NCBI RefSeq assembly: GCF_016086655.4
Contig: NC_052131.2
Span: forward strand, 9,407,940-9,471,939
Reading direction: 5' to 3'
DNA from: Lepeophtheirus salmonis
Lineage: Eukaryota; Arthropoda; Copepoda; Siphonostomatoida; Caligidae
DNA: 64,000 bases
The notes beneath the pieces are model-generated. The model saw nothing but the letters and a program-made list of their open reading frames with translations, was not told the origin of the DNA and ran no database searches. Below are positions 1 to 10,829 of this stretch, in pieces. The first letter of the stretch is position 1; each line of letters opens with the position of its first letter. The translations under genes and the position numbers were made by a program.

Positions 1-2509
1 TAATAACGTAAAAAATGGACTGAAACAGAATATTGATTTGAAGCTGAAATACTAAATAAATAATATAAAGTAAGTGAATAGTTTTTATTTTCACTATGTA
101 TTTAGTAATTTAGTTTGTAAATAATATTGTATTCACTATTTTTGTAGCGTTTTAATAGTAAAAGAATCAAAATATACATTGGAGCTATATGTTAACTAAT
201 TGTTAATAATAATGGTATAAATCTGTAAAAACCTTGTGCAAACATGCTATCTTATAGCTGATATATATTTTCTTGCTATTCGCATATAGCTTGCTATATA
301 ACGAAATGAAGTCTTATTAGTCCAATATTGTAGGAGAAAGCTTCGTTCCTTGGGGATAGAGGGGTATAAGGGGGATTTGCTAGGTAAGTACTATTTCGGT
401 TAATTATTGGATTTATATTGAAATTACTTAGAGCGTTTATATATCAGGATTCTTGACAATAGTTTAGAGCTTTTGTGCATATTTGGCTCCGATATCACCT
501 TTTACATATAATTTATTTATATAACAGGTTCTTGTGTTGACAGACCTCATGTCTAAATACAATCAAATCTTCATTAGGAATGAAAAATCCGTGGAAAAAT
601 TAATTTATGTGCATGCATAACTATTTCACTAGTAAAGTAAGGGTCTATAAGTCAATAGTCGACAACTCACTCTATCTTCTTCTTTGTACTCAATAGTCTA
701 TTTAGATTTAAAAACAAAGCAGGTTTATCTATGAAATATATATGTAATCATTTGTGTGACCACTGGACTTTCTTAATGCAATTCTATTTGAAATTCTTAC
801 GTTGGAACTATATATTGGAGCTTTAGTTATGATGAATAGGATTGTCAATTGTGAGCATTTTTGGCGTAAAAAAACCCCAAGAAATAACTTGGTAACTTGA
901 ATATTGTTTGGGAGAAAAACAGCTTATTGGTACTACTGCTTCATTACATCAGTTACAAACAGTTGTGAGAGGAGGGGCAAAATCAAATCCCACTCTGTAT
1001 CAAGCAAGGATATCGGAGAGATATTAGTCCGTTGTCGATCCTCAATTCCACTTTGATTTCCTCAAGAGTTGACCTTACAAATTCCACTACAGCTCATCAG
1101 TGTTACTCTCCATATCCATGGGTAACCACACTAATGGTTAGTTAATTTGTAAACTTTATCTCCTCAAAAATTAATAAAATATTTCACTACTTAAAAAAGG
1201 AAATTACACTGTTCGGGTTGCCAAAAACAACAAAACTCGCACGCTGCAAAATGATTAATATTCACAACCCTAGGGATTATACGCTTAAATCAGGTTACCG
1301 TTAGTCGAAGTTTGGCTGTAAAATATATTAATATAACTGTATTTACTTTAGTATGTAGGCAAGATAAAATTTCTGTAAAAATGGTTTATTTGATATAACA
1401 ATGAAAATCATTTGTATATTCCCTTATCATGGAACTGAGATCTTTCAAATTCTTTAATCAAATATTACTAATATATATATGGTATATATTAAAATAATAG
1501 TACATATATAAATGTATCTCACAAGTAAATCTTTTTATATAAGATTGTATTTTTATTATTCATTAATTTATTCCCATTAAAATTGTATTATGTAATGATA
1601 AGGTACAGGAACATTAAATATTCTTAGATAAGAATTTAGTTAGTAGGTAAGTAATAGGGTTTTTTCTTCAATATAACCAACTATTTAGAAATATACTTAA
1701 TATACATATTAGTGTTGTTCAGTTGGGGCAAAGACAAATTCAAGACAATATTATTCTAAACTGATATTGGAAGCAGTACACGCAGCTCCACTTTGTCACA
1801 AAAAAATTCTAATAAGGTAACACCCAAAATTTTAAATCCTGTATAGCCTTAAAAAATATATTTCATACAAAAACCCTCAAATTTCTGAATTACCTCCCAA
1901 CACAAACACCAATTTCTGCCATCGTCCATATCGTCACAACAATAATACAGATATAATTTCAATAGTTTTTGAGAAATTTGTATTTTGTTTATTCGGATAA
2001 AACATTGTATTTTACTTTTTTTACACATTGGATAGATTTAAAACATAGTTGATTACGAAAAAAGACTGAAATCTATAAGAAAACATTATTTTTCTTATAA
2101 AATTTGTTAAAATTTTTTTAAATGTGATCAATTATTAGAAGACAAAGTTTTTACTAAAGAAAAAATAAAGCACTTTGTTCTTCATATACTCAAATATATT
2201 TAAGAACAAAAAGGAATGAATTCATTTTTAAGAGGTTTTATGGTTCTAGTGGGTCTTTATGGGGAGAAATATTGATTTGTTTTCTATTTTGCTGAGGAAG
2301 AAATTCCCTGAGGTGATATATGCTGAATTTGTTTTTTAAAGTATGACATTGCATCAAATAAGAATTAAATCAATATAATGTAAAATAAGTAAATAAGAAA
2401 ACTTTTAAATATTATGTTATTAACCACATGGGATTTACAAAAAAATAATATTATGTGTATATTAGTGTTATCAATATAGCTGGAGAAAATATGAACTAGA
2501 ATGAGTCCG
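1..2509. other. AT-rich stretch, no gene seen
   Basis: Both strands are dense in stop codons and no reading frame shows recognisable protein similarity. A slightly more GC-rich patch at about 960-1135 has no coding signal I can name. I see no repeat here that recurs elsewhere in the window. Confidence 0.5.
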
Positions 2510-2700
2510 ATTCTATTTCTAATATTCTAAACCTTTTATGTATTATCATTTTAAAGAGAGAACATCTCAATATAAAGTGATCACAAGTTAGTGTACTCAT
2601 AAAGGTAACACTGAGGTTCTATAAGGGATTTATATGATTAAGTCCTTGTTGAACTCAGAGAATAACTTAGGATCAACATCGGAGTAATTCTTTCATATGT
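2510..2700 (+). repeat. Decayed copy of MITE family M1 (partial)
   Basis: This stretch lines up with 37265-37445 over about 180 bases. It shares an AAGAGAGAA box near 2556, an ATAAAGTG box near 2571, and a pair of boxes near 2642-2665, a GTCC-TTGTTG-ACTC motif followed by CAGAGAA. The internal order matches the complete M1 element at 51585-51933, but neither terminal inverted repeat is visible. Orientation is that of the 51.6 kb copy. It could instead be an older relative that shares only the core. Confidence 0.45.
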
Positions 2701-2718
2701 TTTTTTTTTTTTTTTTTT
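2700..2718 (+). repeat. Poly-T run (19 T)
   Basis: An uninterrupted T homopolymer follows the decayed M1 copy directly. Runs of this length recur through the window. Some may be old poly-A tails of minus-strand retroposed copies, but no target duplication is visible. Confidence 0.9.
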
Positions 2719-2759
2719 GGATACGTAGTGGGATTTCTGTGATTTCTTACCTCTCATAT

Positions 2760-4289
2760 CTGCTTCAAACTGAAATAATGAAACGTCTTGAGAGCTACAC
2801 TGCTCTTCTTCCAACTATTATTTAAAATGTTTAACATGTATTTTTTCGGCTGTTTTCTTAGGAACCCGGCAATTCTAGTTTTACTTGTATAGTATGATGG
2901 AAAATGAGTAATAAAACGAAACATATATAAAAATTGTACTAAGAATTCCAAGTTTTAAATTTGAAAATTTTAATACATACAATATGTAAATTAAAAATGC
3001 GTAAATAAATTCATCATCCTCTCTGCGCAGACTCTTCCATTTATGTTTATCAAATTTCACTACGTTTTAAAATTAAATAGAAAGGGAATTTTTAATCTAT
3101 AAAACGGATTATGTGGACTGTTTTTGTAATGAATACATTATAGGGCTTGCGAAATAACTAGCCCTCTTTCCCGGACCTATCTACTTTTATAATTAGGCTA
3201 TTAAACTTTTACACTCCCTTTGCATTTGTTTGCAAGCTGAGGATGAAAGGACATGATACCATTTTTTTACAGTTTTGCGTTTTCAAATCATACCAGACTC
3301 ATTAAAGTCCTATAAATCTATTATTACTTGCAATCGATGTTGTGTTAAAAATAAAAATTGTTCTAAAATTTATCACCTTTATTAGCTTTCTTTTTCTTTT
3401 CTTTTTTGTTCCGATATGTCAAAAAAAACAGCGACAGTGGAAACAAAAAGGGAACTCCGTGCTATTACTCTGTAAAGGAGGTCCCAGACATTGTGAATTG
3501 CTCGGTTGAGCTTTTTCTGTAGGAGCATAAGGTTGATTAACATCTGTGAGCGCCTCTCCAGGAAGAGATAGAAAGTAGAGAACACAAGATGATTGTCAAT
3601 GAAAATTGTCTTTGAAATTGAAGCCAAGTGTGGAGATGATGTAAGAGGTGGTGAAGCTAAGTTAGATACAAACAACGCCGAAGGAGATAATACTTATAAC
3701 CCTTGCATATATTCGCTCGCTCTGTATTTTGACCTGAGACAGCTTTTCAATTCTGGATTTTGATCACACAAGTCACAAGATAACAGTTAGCAGAGAGGAG
3801 TAGATTGTTACACAAAACGAAATGTCTAAAAATGATGAGATTCATCCTTCGAATCTTATGGTATTTTCTAACTTGACAAAGTCAAGTCAATTTTCTTGTT
3901 CTAAGTTCTTAAAAATTTTTATTAGGTTGCATGTGTCATCAATTGCATAAAAAAGTGGTTAATTTATACGCTTTATACGAAATCTCAAGAGTGATTGACT
4001 AAAGGTTTCCGGGGAATTTGTCATTTTGTGAGTTTTATCGCAGCTAAATGGTGATAAAAACATCAGTTCCCCTCTAATATTAACTGAAAATCAGATGTCT
4101 GAAATGTTTTCTTCCATATAACTATTTCGATTTCTACATAACAATGTATGGACCTGAGTCAAAAGACAGTCTAAGAAAGAAGCTACAAGAAAGTTGAAAT
4201 AGTGGCAAAACACAACAAAATTTATCTAAATTATGTTAACTCATTCCCACACCTTCGATCAAAGATTAGTTAGAGGTTGAACACGAAGA
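2760..4289. other. No gene recognised; weak shared phrase at 3450
   Basis: A 97-residue minus-strand frame at 3382-3675 is open but resembles nothing I know. On the plus strand, bases 3452-3476 share a phrase (CTCCGTGCTATT plus flanks) with 34420-34440, which lies next to a transposase fragment. The 3450-3560 patch may therefore be an old transposon piece rather than a gene. The rest is AT-rich and featureless. Confidence 0.3.
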
Positions 4290-4565
4290 ATATGAAACTA
4301 TGATGTTTCTCTACAAAATTACTATCCCAATTAATTACTCTGAGTTAATGCCTTTGTTTAACTCAGAGTAGAATTTTGGATCTCGAAAGGAGTATCTCCT
4401 ACTCATGTCATGACTATAATGAACGGAATCTTTTTTTATTTCTATCCTTTTACAGCTGATCCTAATTGTTTCAATGAGCATGATAGTTTAGCTATTTTCT
4501 ACCCAAACATTCATCAAATCGTAAAAGGTGTCTATGTACTTTTTGTGGATTTTGTAACTATCTTG
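4290..4565 (+). repeat. Decayed copy of MITE family M1
   Basis: Two blocks match the complete M1 copy at 51585-51933 in the same order and orientation. The first, about 4350-4420, matches 51730-51795 (a TTGTT..AC block, then GGATCT). The second, about 4495-4562, matches 51845-51931, with the phrase CCAAACATTC.TCAAAT followed by a terminal GGATTT..AACT block that looks like a decayed right terminal repeat. The left terminal repeat is not recognisable. Confidence 0.5.
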
Positions 4566-5340
4566 ACATTGGAAACAAAATAACATGTAAATTTTTTGAG
4601 TCAGTGATTAGTTCCTTGTAATATCCAAACAATGTCATTATCATTTTGTACAATAATCTATAGAATTGTAAAAATTACGACCTTGTACGAGTGCTATACT
4701 TTTTGTAGTTATAGTTTGAACACTGTATTCCTTTTCCAAAGCTGTAATCTTTTTGCTGGTGGGATGTAAGTCCATGTGACATCCAAACAAATACACTATT
4801 TATCATATTGATAAAAACTTTATTATATCAAAGATATTATTAATATATTATATAGTAATTTATTGAATGATTTTCATTTTCAAACAAACAAAACTAAAAC
4901 ATAAACACGTCGAATGAGATTTTTGATTAAAACTAATGTGTGTGAAGTCATATCAATTTATTATTTCAATATTTTTTATTAGTTTTTTTTTTTTTTTTTT
5001 TGTCTCTGTCTCTCTCATTCTTCGTACAAAAGTTAATTTATTTGAAGATTTTCTTAATCTAAGTAATAAATTTATCACAATATTATATATATCATGGATC
5101 TAAAGATAAATGGTTTTTAAGAGAGTAAGTGTAGCCTCGATGATGTTGATGGGGATGAAGATAAGGGGAAAGAAATGGAGATACACAAAGGGTTCAACAG
5201 TGATTATCACTTTTTTAAAGTTTTTTATGGGATATCACATGAGTGAGATGAATTTAAATTGAATTAAATACATATATGTATGTGCAAATATAAATAGGAT
5301 AAATCTGTGGGAGCTTAAATTAGTGATGAATTGTATCCAG
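4566..5340. other. AT-rich stretch, no gene seen
   Basis: There is no coding signal on either strand. It contains a 19-T run at 4983-5001 followed by a short CT-rich tract (GTCTCTGTCTCTCTC). The only other structure is the AT-rich lead-in to the mariner-derived repeat that starts at about 5341. Confidence 0.5.
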
Positions 5341-6039
5341 TGTATAATTTTATATAAGTTCATTTGTTGATACATTATTCTACAGTATGTGTTTTTTTTT
5401 TAAATATAATTTCTTTTCTTCCATCCTCTAGTACTTTGCAATTACATTTGCTGTTTTTACTCTATTTATTAACATTTAGCTCTAAAGAAGAAAAATAGTT
5501 TTGTCGGTGAAGGTTTTGACATTTCAATTTTATGTCATCCATGTATACAATATATTATTGTTTTGTACCAGTATTATTCTAAATATAACTGTTGGTGTGT
5601 ATGTGTGTGTCTAAGAAAATTTATTGTAGCGGGTGGATACTAAAAATTTACAGGGTTTGTATTTTATTATTGAATGCTTTATGTAATAGGAGAATTAAAA
5701 ACTTTTAACGGATATTTTTTAACCACTAACGTTTATTTGTTTGGCAATCAAAACAGTGTTTACATGATGGCCGCAATCGACGATTTTTGTTATTGTATCC
5801 ACATTTTTTAACATTATCCTTCAAGAGTGTACTGTATCTTTGAAATCAAGATTACTGGTACTTACTAGATTACAAAATTGCATGTGATTGACTGTTATGT
5901 TATTAGGACCATCAACATTAATCTCATTTTCAGCCGACTGGTTGGCGTTTTTGCCTTGTTTGAAGAAAAAATGTAAAGTATGACGAACTTTCACTTTGCT
6001 AGTGTCCATTTGACACGCGCTCAAACAATACTTAGTCAA
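5341..6039 (-). mobile_element. Mariner-derived element with non-coding tail, copy 1
   Basis: Read on the minus strand, 6039-5830 gives an open frame whose order matches the N-terminal DNA-binding part of a mariner transposase: a FFFKQGKNANQ helix-turn-helix segment, then a NLDFKD linker. After one stop it continues with NVDTITKIVD and HHVNTVLIAKQINVSG at about 5815-5730, resembling the second helix-turn-helix of irritans-type mariners. No catalytic domain follows. Instead about 390 bases of non-coding AT-rich DNA (5720-5341) are shared with 52072-52450. It is a pseudogene fragment inside a repeat. The mariner assignment is by motif recognition; the origin of the tail is unknown. Confidence 0.6.
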
Positions 6040-6304
6040 ACAATCACAGAAATTTCGATAAATTTTTTCATCAGAAAATCTTATCGTTGTAACACCATCT
6101 GGTGTAAACCGATTATTTTACAACACGAGATATACATCACTATTCCATTTATTGGAAAAATAATAAATTTATTTTTTTATATCTATTATGTTATAAAAAA
6201 GTTATATTATACAAAACTATCTCCATTACTGTACACTATTATCGATTCAATTCAGTTACCATCTACTGATACTATAAGAGTAATTCTCTTATAGAAATAA
6301 ATAT

Positions 6305-6691
6305 ATGACTTACGGATGTAGTCCGATCTATTTTAATCCACCCCAAACGAATGACTGCATTTATTGACTCAACACTTCCTTGACGCTCTCTATATACCTT
6401 CACTTCAATATATCATCAAAAATAATAATCAAAAGGATTTGCATCATAAGGTGGCCACATTACCTTTTCTCAAAGATGTTTTTGTCATTGTCACCTTTTG
6501 TTGCAAAGGTTTTTGTTTCGTTTTTCCTCCTTCTTTTTTGCATTTCTTACAGTCTTTTTAGCACCTACAATGTGCTTTGAAATCTCCGTTGGAGTGTGAC
6601 CTGCACGAATCAAAGCTCTGACCTTGAGTCTTATCTCCCACTCTAATACCATTCGTAGCTCAATTAGAAAATAGGAAATGTTTGCCGACAT
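6305..6691 (-). mobile_element. Internally deleted Tc1/mariner transposase
   Basis: On the minus strand, 6691-6491 encodes an N-terminal helix-turn-helix typical of Tc1/mariner transposases (LKVRALIRAGHTPTEISKHI, then KKTVRNAKKK). About 30 bases later, in another frame, the sequence jumps to the end of the catalytic domain: a WPPYDANPFDYYF block at about 6455-6415 carrying the third catalytic Asp, two stops, then EVKVYRERQGSVESINAVI and a GWIKID segment ending near 6310. The first two catalytic Asp residues and everything between are missing, so the copy cannot encode an active enzyme. Terminal inverted repeats could not be delimited. The layout is that of a non-autonomous deletion derivative. 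Confidence 0.7.
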
Positions 6692-6719
6692 TTCAGTATT
6701 TTATAAATAGTCTATAACA

Positions 6720-8360
6720 CCGTAATTTTTTTTTTTTTTAATAAGGTATAAGTCAAAAAAAAAAGGAAAATGTTTTGAATTCTGTGAGTGTGTAATTTTT
6801 TCGTTTCCACCCGGTATAAGTACATACTGCTAGTAAAATATAAAATGAAAATTTATATCGATATTGTGATACATATAAATATGTACATACATAACATATA
6901 TTGTAATCGAGTCTTGCGTCCAATAAATTGCAATACACTACATATATGTACTAAAAAACGAACTTCTATTCTTAAGAGAGCAATAAATAAAGATTGAAAC
7001 ATGGAAAAAAATAGTATAGCATTGTATTTACTCGTATATATATGTATCTATAGTTATCTATATTTAACGATTGACAGAGAAAAATAGATATCAAGTTGTA
7101 GTTCTAAAAGGCACACAGAAAAGCACCCGAAAGAAAACTCAAATATTGAAGTCAATCACTCAAGTCAACCACAGCCTCAAACCTTGCAGATACCTTGACT
7201 CCGTGTCCATTATGGCCACTAACTTGAGAATGGAAGCCCACAGGCAGTAAACAATGTTATGTGCAAGTGTATTGGACTCTCTAACCAAAACGCCCCAAGG
7301 CATGGAATTTCAGGTGGGTCAAATCCAGCAACTTGTGTTAGTTCGTCTAAATCTGGCTCCAATTACTCCATTTGGACAAATTGCAAGAATGTAAAGTTAT
7401 AGTATGACACTGGGTCTGTGAATATCAATTTAAGTTCTACATTAGCTATGGGGTTATTTTTTTTCTTGGGCGCGCATACAGTACGGGGCTCAAATTATGG
7501 GTGCACAGTGTTTGTTTCTCAAAGATTTTGTATTTTTTCTTATACAGTTTTGTTATCCAAAATTGATGAACACTCTTTCATATTCATAGATATCAAGGAG
7601 GGGAAGATATTGATGCCCAAATTTATTATTGTATTGAAATCCCTACCCTGTATATAAAATTGTTATTTGACTACAGCGAAACTAAGATGAACAGATCTGA
7701 TTAAGTATAACACTTTTCAACAATTATGTATATTTAATTCGTAAATTGGTCAGGTAACCTAGAATTCTACAATTCATTTTCTGATTAATTAATCATCTTC
7801 GGTAATAAGGTCAGAAACAGCAGCTTGGAGATATATCTTCAATCAATTTGAAGTTATGTCCCATCTAGCGGATAAGGTATTCATTCACTTTATATTTGTG
7901 TATGCATTCCAATAAAGACATTTTGTCTAACATTATAATGAAAAATAATAGTAAAATAAAAAAAACTTTTCTTACCTGAAGAATTACATTCTCACATAAA
8001 GCTTATTAAAAAAAATCTTCTTTTTTTTTTTTTTTTTTTTTGCACATGTCAGATAGTGTATTTTTCAATTCAATGTTAGTTTAAGAAATTGCTTACACAC
8101 GATCAATTTCTCCCTTTTTGTTATTATTATTGTCCTTTACTTCAGATATATATATTTTTTTTTTTTTGAAATTTTAAAGTTACTACATCAGGATAATTAT
8201 AAATAAAAGAAGGTGTAATAGATGCTTGTGTTAGAAATTCAGTGAACCCACTTAAAGCCAGATTATTCCCCCAAATTAATAAACAGGCAGTTAATTTTAA
8301 CAAGGGTATTAATTACACCGTCCAACAGCAAAACTGTTACAAAAACAATTTATGGTCAGT
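6720..8360. other. No gene recognised; one shared 35-base block
   Basis: The block at 7066-7100 (AACGAT.GACAG.GAAAAAT) recurs in the same orientation at 9058-9092, suggesting the end of a dispersed element. The denser patch at 7090-7420 has no frame I can assign. A 79-codon plus-strand frame at 7418-7657 resembles nothing known to me. Poly-T runs lie at 8021-8041 (21 T) and 8155-8167. Confidence 0.35.
8021..8041 (+). repeat. Poly-T run (21 T)
   Basis: Uninterrupted T homopolymer in AT-rich DNA, not clearly attached to any element. Confidence 0.9.
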
Positions 8361-8815
8361 TTAATTGAATTTAATCCCCTAATTTCAAATTTGCGTCATT
8401 TTTTTTTCTCTACTAGCCTCGTAGCTGTCACGACATAATTTGTTTTTCTATTTTTGGCTATTTTTAAGGTTAAGAACTTTTGTATGCGATTGGTATTAAA
8501 GATAGAGATAAATTAAGTAAATTTATTTTAAAAGCTAATGGTGAAAAATCCAAAAACTATTTTTAATATACCGGTATCATGTTTATAACTCGAGTTATAA
8601 TTGTTTAAATTTGAAAATAATTGCTTTTTATTCAGAGGCTCATAGTCTCAAGACAAATATATTTAAAAGTTTAAGAGTATTTCATTTGATAGCTGAAACT
8701 CTGAACTTTAATTTAGAAAGAAGAGTTTCCCCAAAAACATTATATATAGTTGTGAATTTAAGATAAGGCCTCGACAATATTTTAAGGATAAAAATCATTT
8801 TTGAACTGATAATAG
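8361..8815 (+). repeat. Dispersed repeat family H, copy 1
   Basis: This 450-base segment lines up along its whole length with 16625-17070, and in inverted form with 17413-17752. Shared landmarks in order are ATCCCCT.ATT.CAAAT, TTTGGCTATTTTTAAGG, GAAGATAG-GATAAATT (or close variants), TTTTATTCAGAGGC.CATAG, TTTGATAGCTGAAA and CGACAATATTT.AAGGA. Identity looks like roughly 70-75% by eye. No protein is recognisable, so this is probably a non-autonomous element or the non-coding part of a larger one. Confidence 0.75.
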
Positions 8816-8829
8816 GTAACGGCTCATAC

Positions 8830-9695
8830 TTTCAAATATAAGAAAGTAAGAGGAACCACTACGATGTCAACTTCGATTGATCCTCTTCACTCATGTTGTA
8901 ATTTTCACTTTGATCATAAAGAGAGTAACGGTATTTGATGGCACAGAAAAATGACCCATACAAAATCACAGCCAGTGTTCCTTTATTATTTTGAATTTAA
9001 TTAGCTTTAGTAAACAGCATACACTCATATATATACATATATATATATCTATTAGTAACGATCGACAGGGAAAAATGGGTATCAGGCTAGCATGGTTCAA
9101 GATAAACATATTTTAAATCAATGAATAACTTCCAAAAATTATACCAACTACGAAGGAATGAACATAACTCTAGATTTTGGTACCTTTATTAAGGGTTCAG
9201 TGGATATATTTAAAAATATATATATTTCAAACAATAATTTTTGAGTATGAGAGGCAGCTAGTTTATGCACGAGCAAGTTCGTTTTCTTCAATTTATTGTA
9301 AGTTTACAAGAGTCTTGCTCTGGACGTTTCGTGATATAGCCAAGGGTTCTTGAAAAATTCGTTATGGATAATAATGAAGTGAATTTTATTTGTGTATGAT
9401 TTAAAAGCAAAGTTTGTCTGCTTGTTTTTATTTAATATCAATAAATTTCTGCGTGACAACTTTATATAAAAAATAACAATGTTGTATCGAACGAACGCGT
9501 CAAATTAAAAAAAGAAAATAAATTGTAGTATATGTATGGAGCTGTAGAAAACATGACCTAGAGGTATGTAAAAATGAATGGAATTTCGCAGGTGTTATGT
9601 CCTAATCATGGATTACAACTTGATTTCAGCAACAAAATGTCGTATCATTTATTTACGTCATGTTAATACATTAAAAAGAAGGAAATTATATATCT
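8830..9695. other. AT-rich stretch, no gene seen
   Basis: It contains the second copy of the short block at 9058-9092 that is also at 7066-7100. The open frame at 9578-9772 overlaps the presumed start of the transposon at about 9700 and looks like chance. Confidence 0.4.
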
Positions 9696-9699
9696 ACCG

Positions 9700-10560
9700 G
9701 GCCGTGCAGAACTATTTACCGATTTTTGTTCAGAACATATCGCGGACAATAATGACGTTTCGACTGACTTGAGAAACAATTTATTAATACATTTTTAGAA
9801 TAATAAAATAGTTTGTGATCAAATTTCATCAATGTAGCCACCATTTGACTCAATGACACTGGTCAGGTGACGTCTGAAGCTGCCACAGACTTGCTGGATG
9901 TAATCGGCGTCCATAAAGGCCCAGGCCTTGTTGACAGCAGCCTAAGGCATTTATGTTCTTGTGTCGTTTTTTGCAGGCCTTGGTCTCCACGTGCGCCTAG
10001 ATAGAGAAGTCTAGTGGGTTCAGATCTGAGGGGGCCAGTAGTCATTGGGCCAAAAGTTCATATTGTCCTTGAGCCACTCCTTAGCTTTCTTGGAAGCGTG
10101 GGCGGGTGCTCCATCTTGTCGAAAACCCCAAGGAGAGTTGCCGACTATGGATTTGATCCACGGAAGGACCTTGGACGCCAGAATCTTCACATAATCCTCA
10201 GCTGTTAATCTGTAGCCAGTGGGGAACCATAACGGCTTCATGGCCTTCCCGTTGGAAGCCACGAGACCCAACATCATCTCCGAAGCAGGGTGCTTTATTG
10301 TTGGCACATAGCGGTGCTTATCTTGCACATCTCCAAAGCTCACAACACGGTAATTTTGCCTGTTGAAAACAGGATCGACCGTAAAATTTTTCTCATCTGA
10401 AAAAAGGATGATGCGTCTAGATGAGCTCTTGATATCATTCAAGATTATCTTGGCACGCCTCAGGGACTTTCCTCCAGCCCTTTTCAATGCCCTTGAAACA
10501 GTTTTTTGCTTGGATTTACAATATAAGGACATTTTCTTCCTTATAGTACAATGCATAGAT
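9700..10560 (-). mobile_element. Tc1/mariner relic A: catalytic half of a transposase
   Basis: The minus strand from 10556 to 10020 encodes 178 residues of DDE-type Tc1/mariner transposase core. It begins in the region between DNA-binding and catalytic domains. It then shows FSDEKNFTVDPVFNRQN (first catalytic Asp), MMLGLVASNGKAMKPLWF, VLPWIKS and RQDGAPAH (second Asp), and ends in WPP. A small deletion at about 10025 shifts the frame. The next frame resumes with SDLNPLDFS (third Asp) and an in-frame TAG where Trp is usual. A second shift near 9945 leads into the usual C-terminal tail ending near 9825. The N-terminal DNA-binding domain is absent. The left end may be TA-CCGGG at about 9697. It resembles the maT/DD37D branch, but the frame break prevents measuring the spacing. 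Confidence 0.8.
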
Positions 10561-10829
10561 AGTGAAATTATAGATAGATCTATAAAAGTTAATTATGGGT
10601 TAGGGATAGTGGAGAAATTATCTGAGTAAGATGGAAAACTCCTTTCAGATTTAGACTGAAATCAATTTTTCGCACTTCTATGAGGTATAACCCGTAGTAT
10701 CCAGCATTAGTTAGAGTAATTAAGCGTCGGCTAATTGACAAGTTTTATTTTCATAATGCAAAAGATAACTCCTAAAGAAATAATTATTACTATTCTCTAT
10801 TAAACTCACACATAACTACTCAAGACCTA

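Noticed and set aside
9863..10208. Open frames at 9863-10045 (minus) and 10014-10208 (plus)
   Set aside because: Both overlap the transposase relic and are out of its frame; they are shadows.
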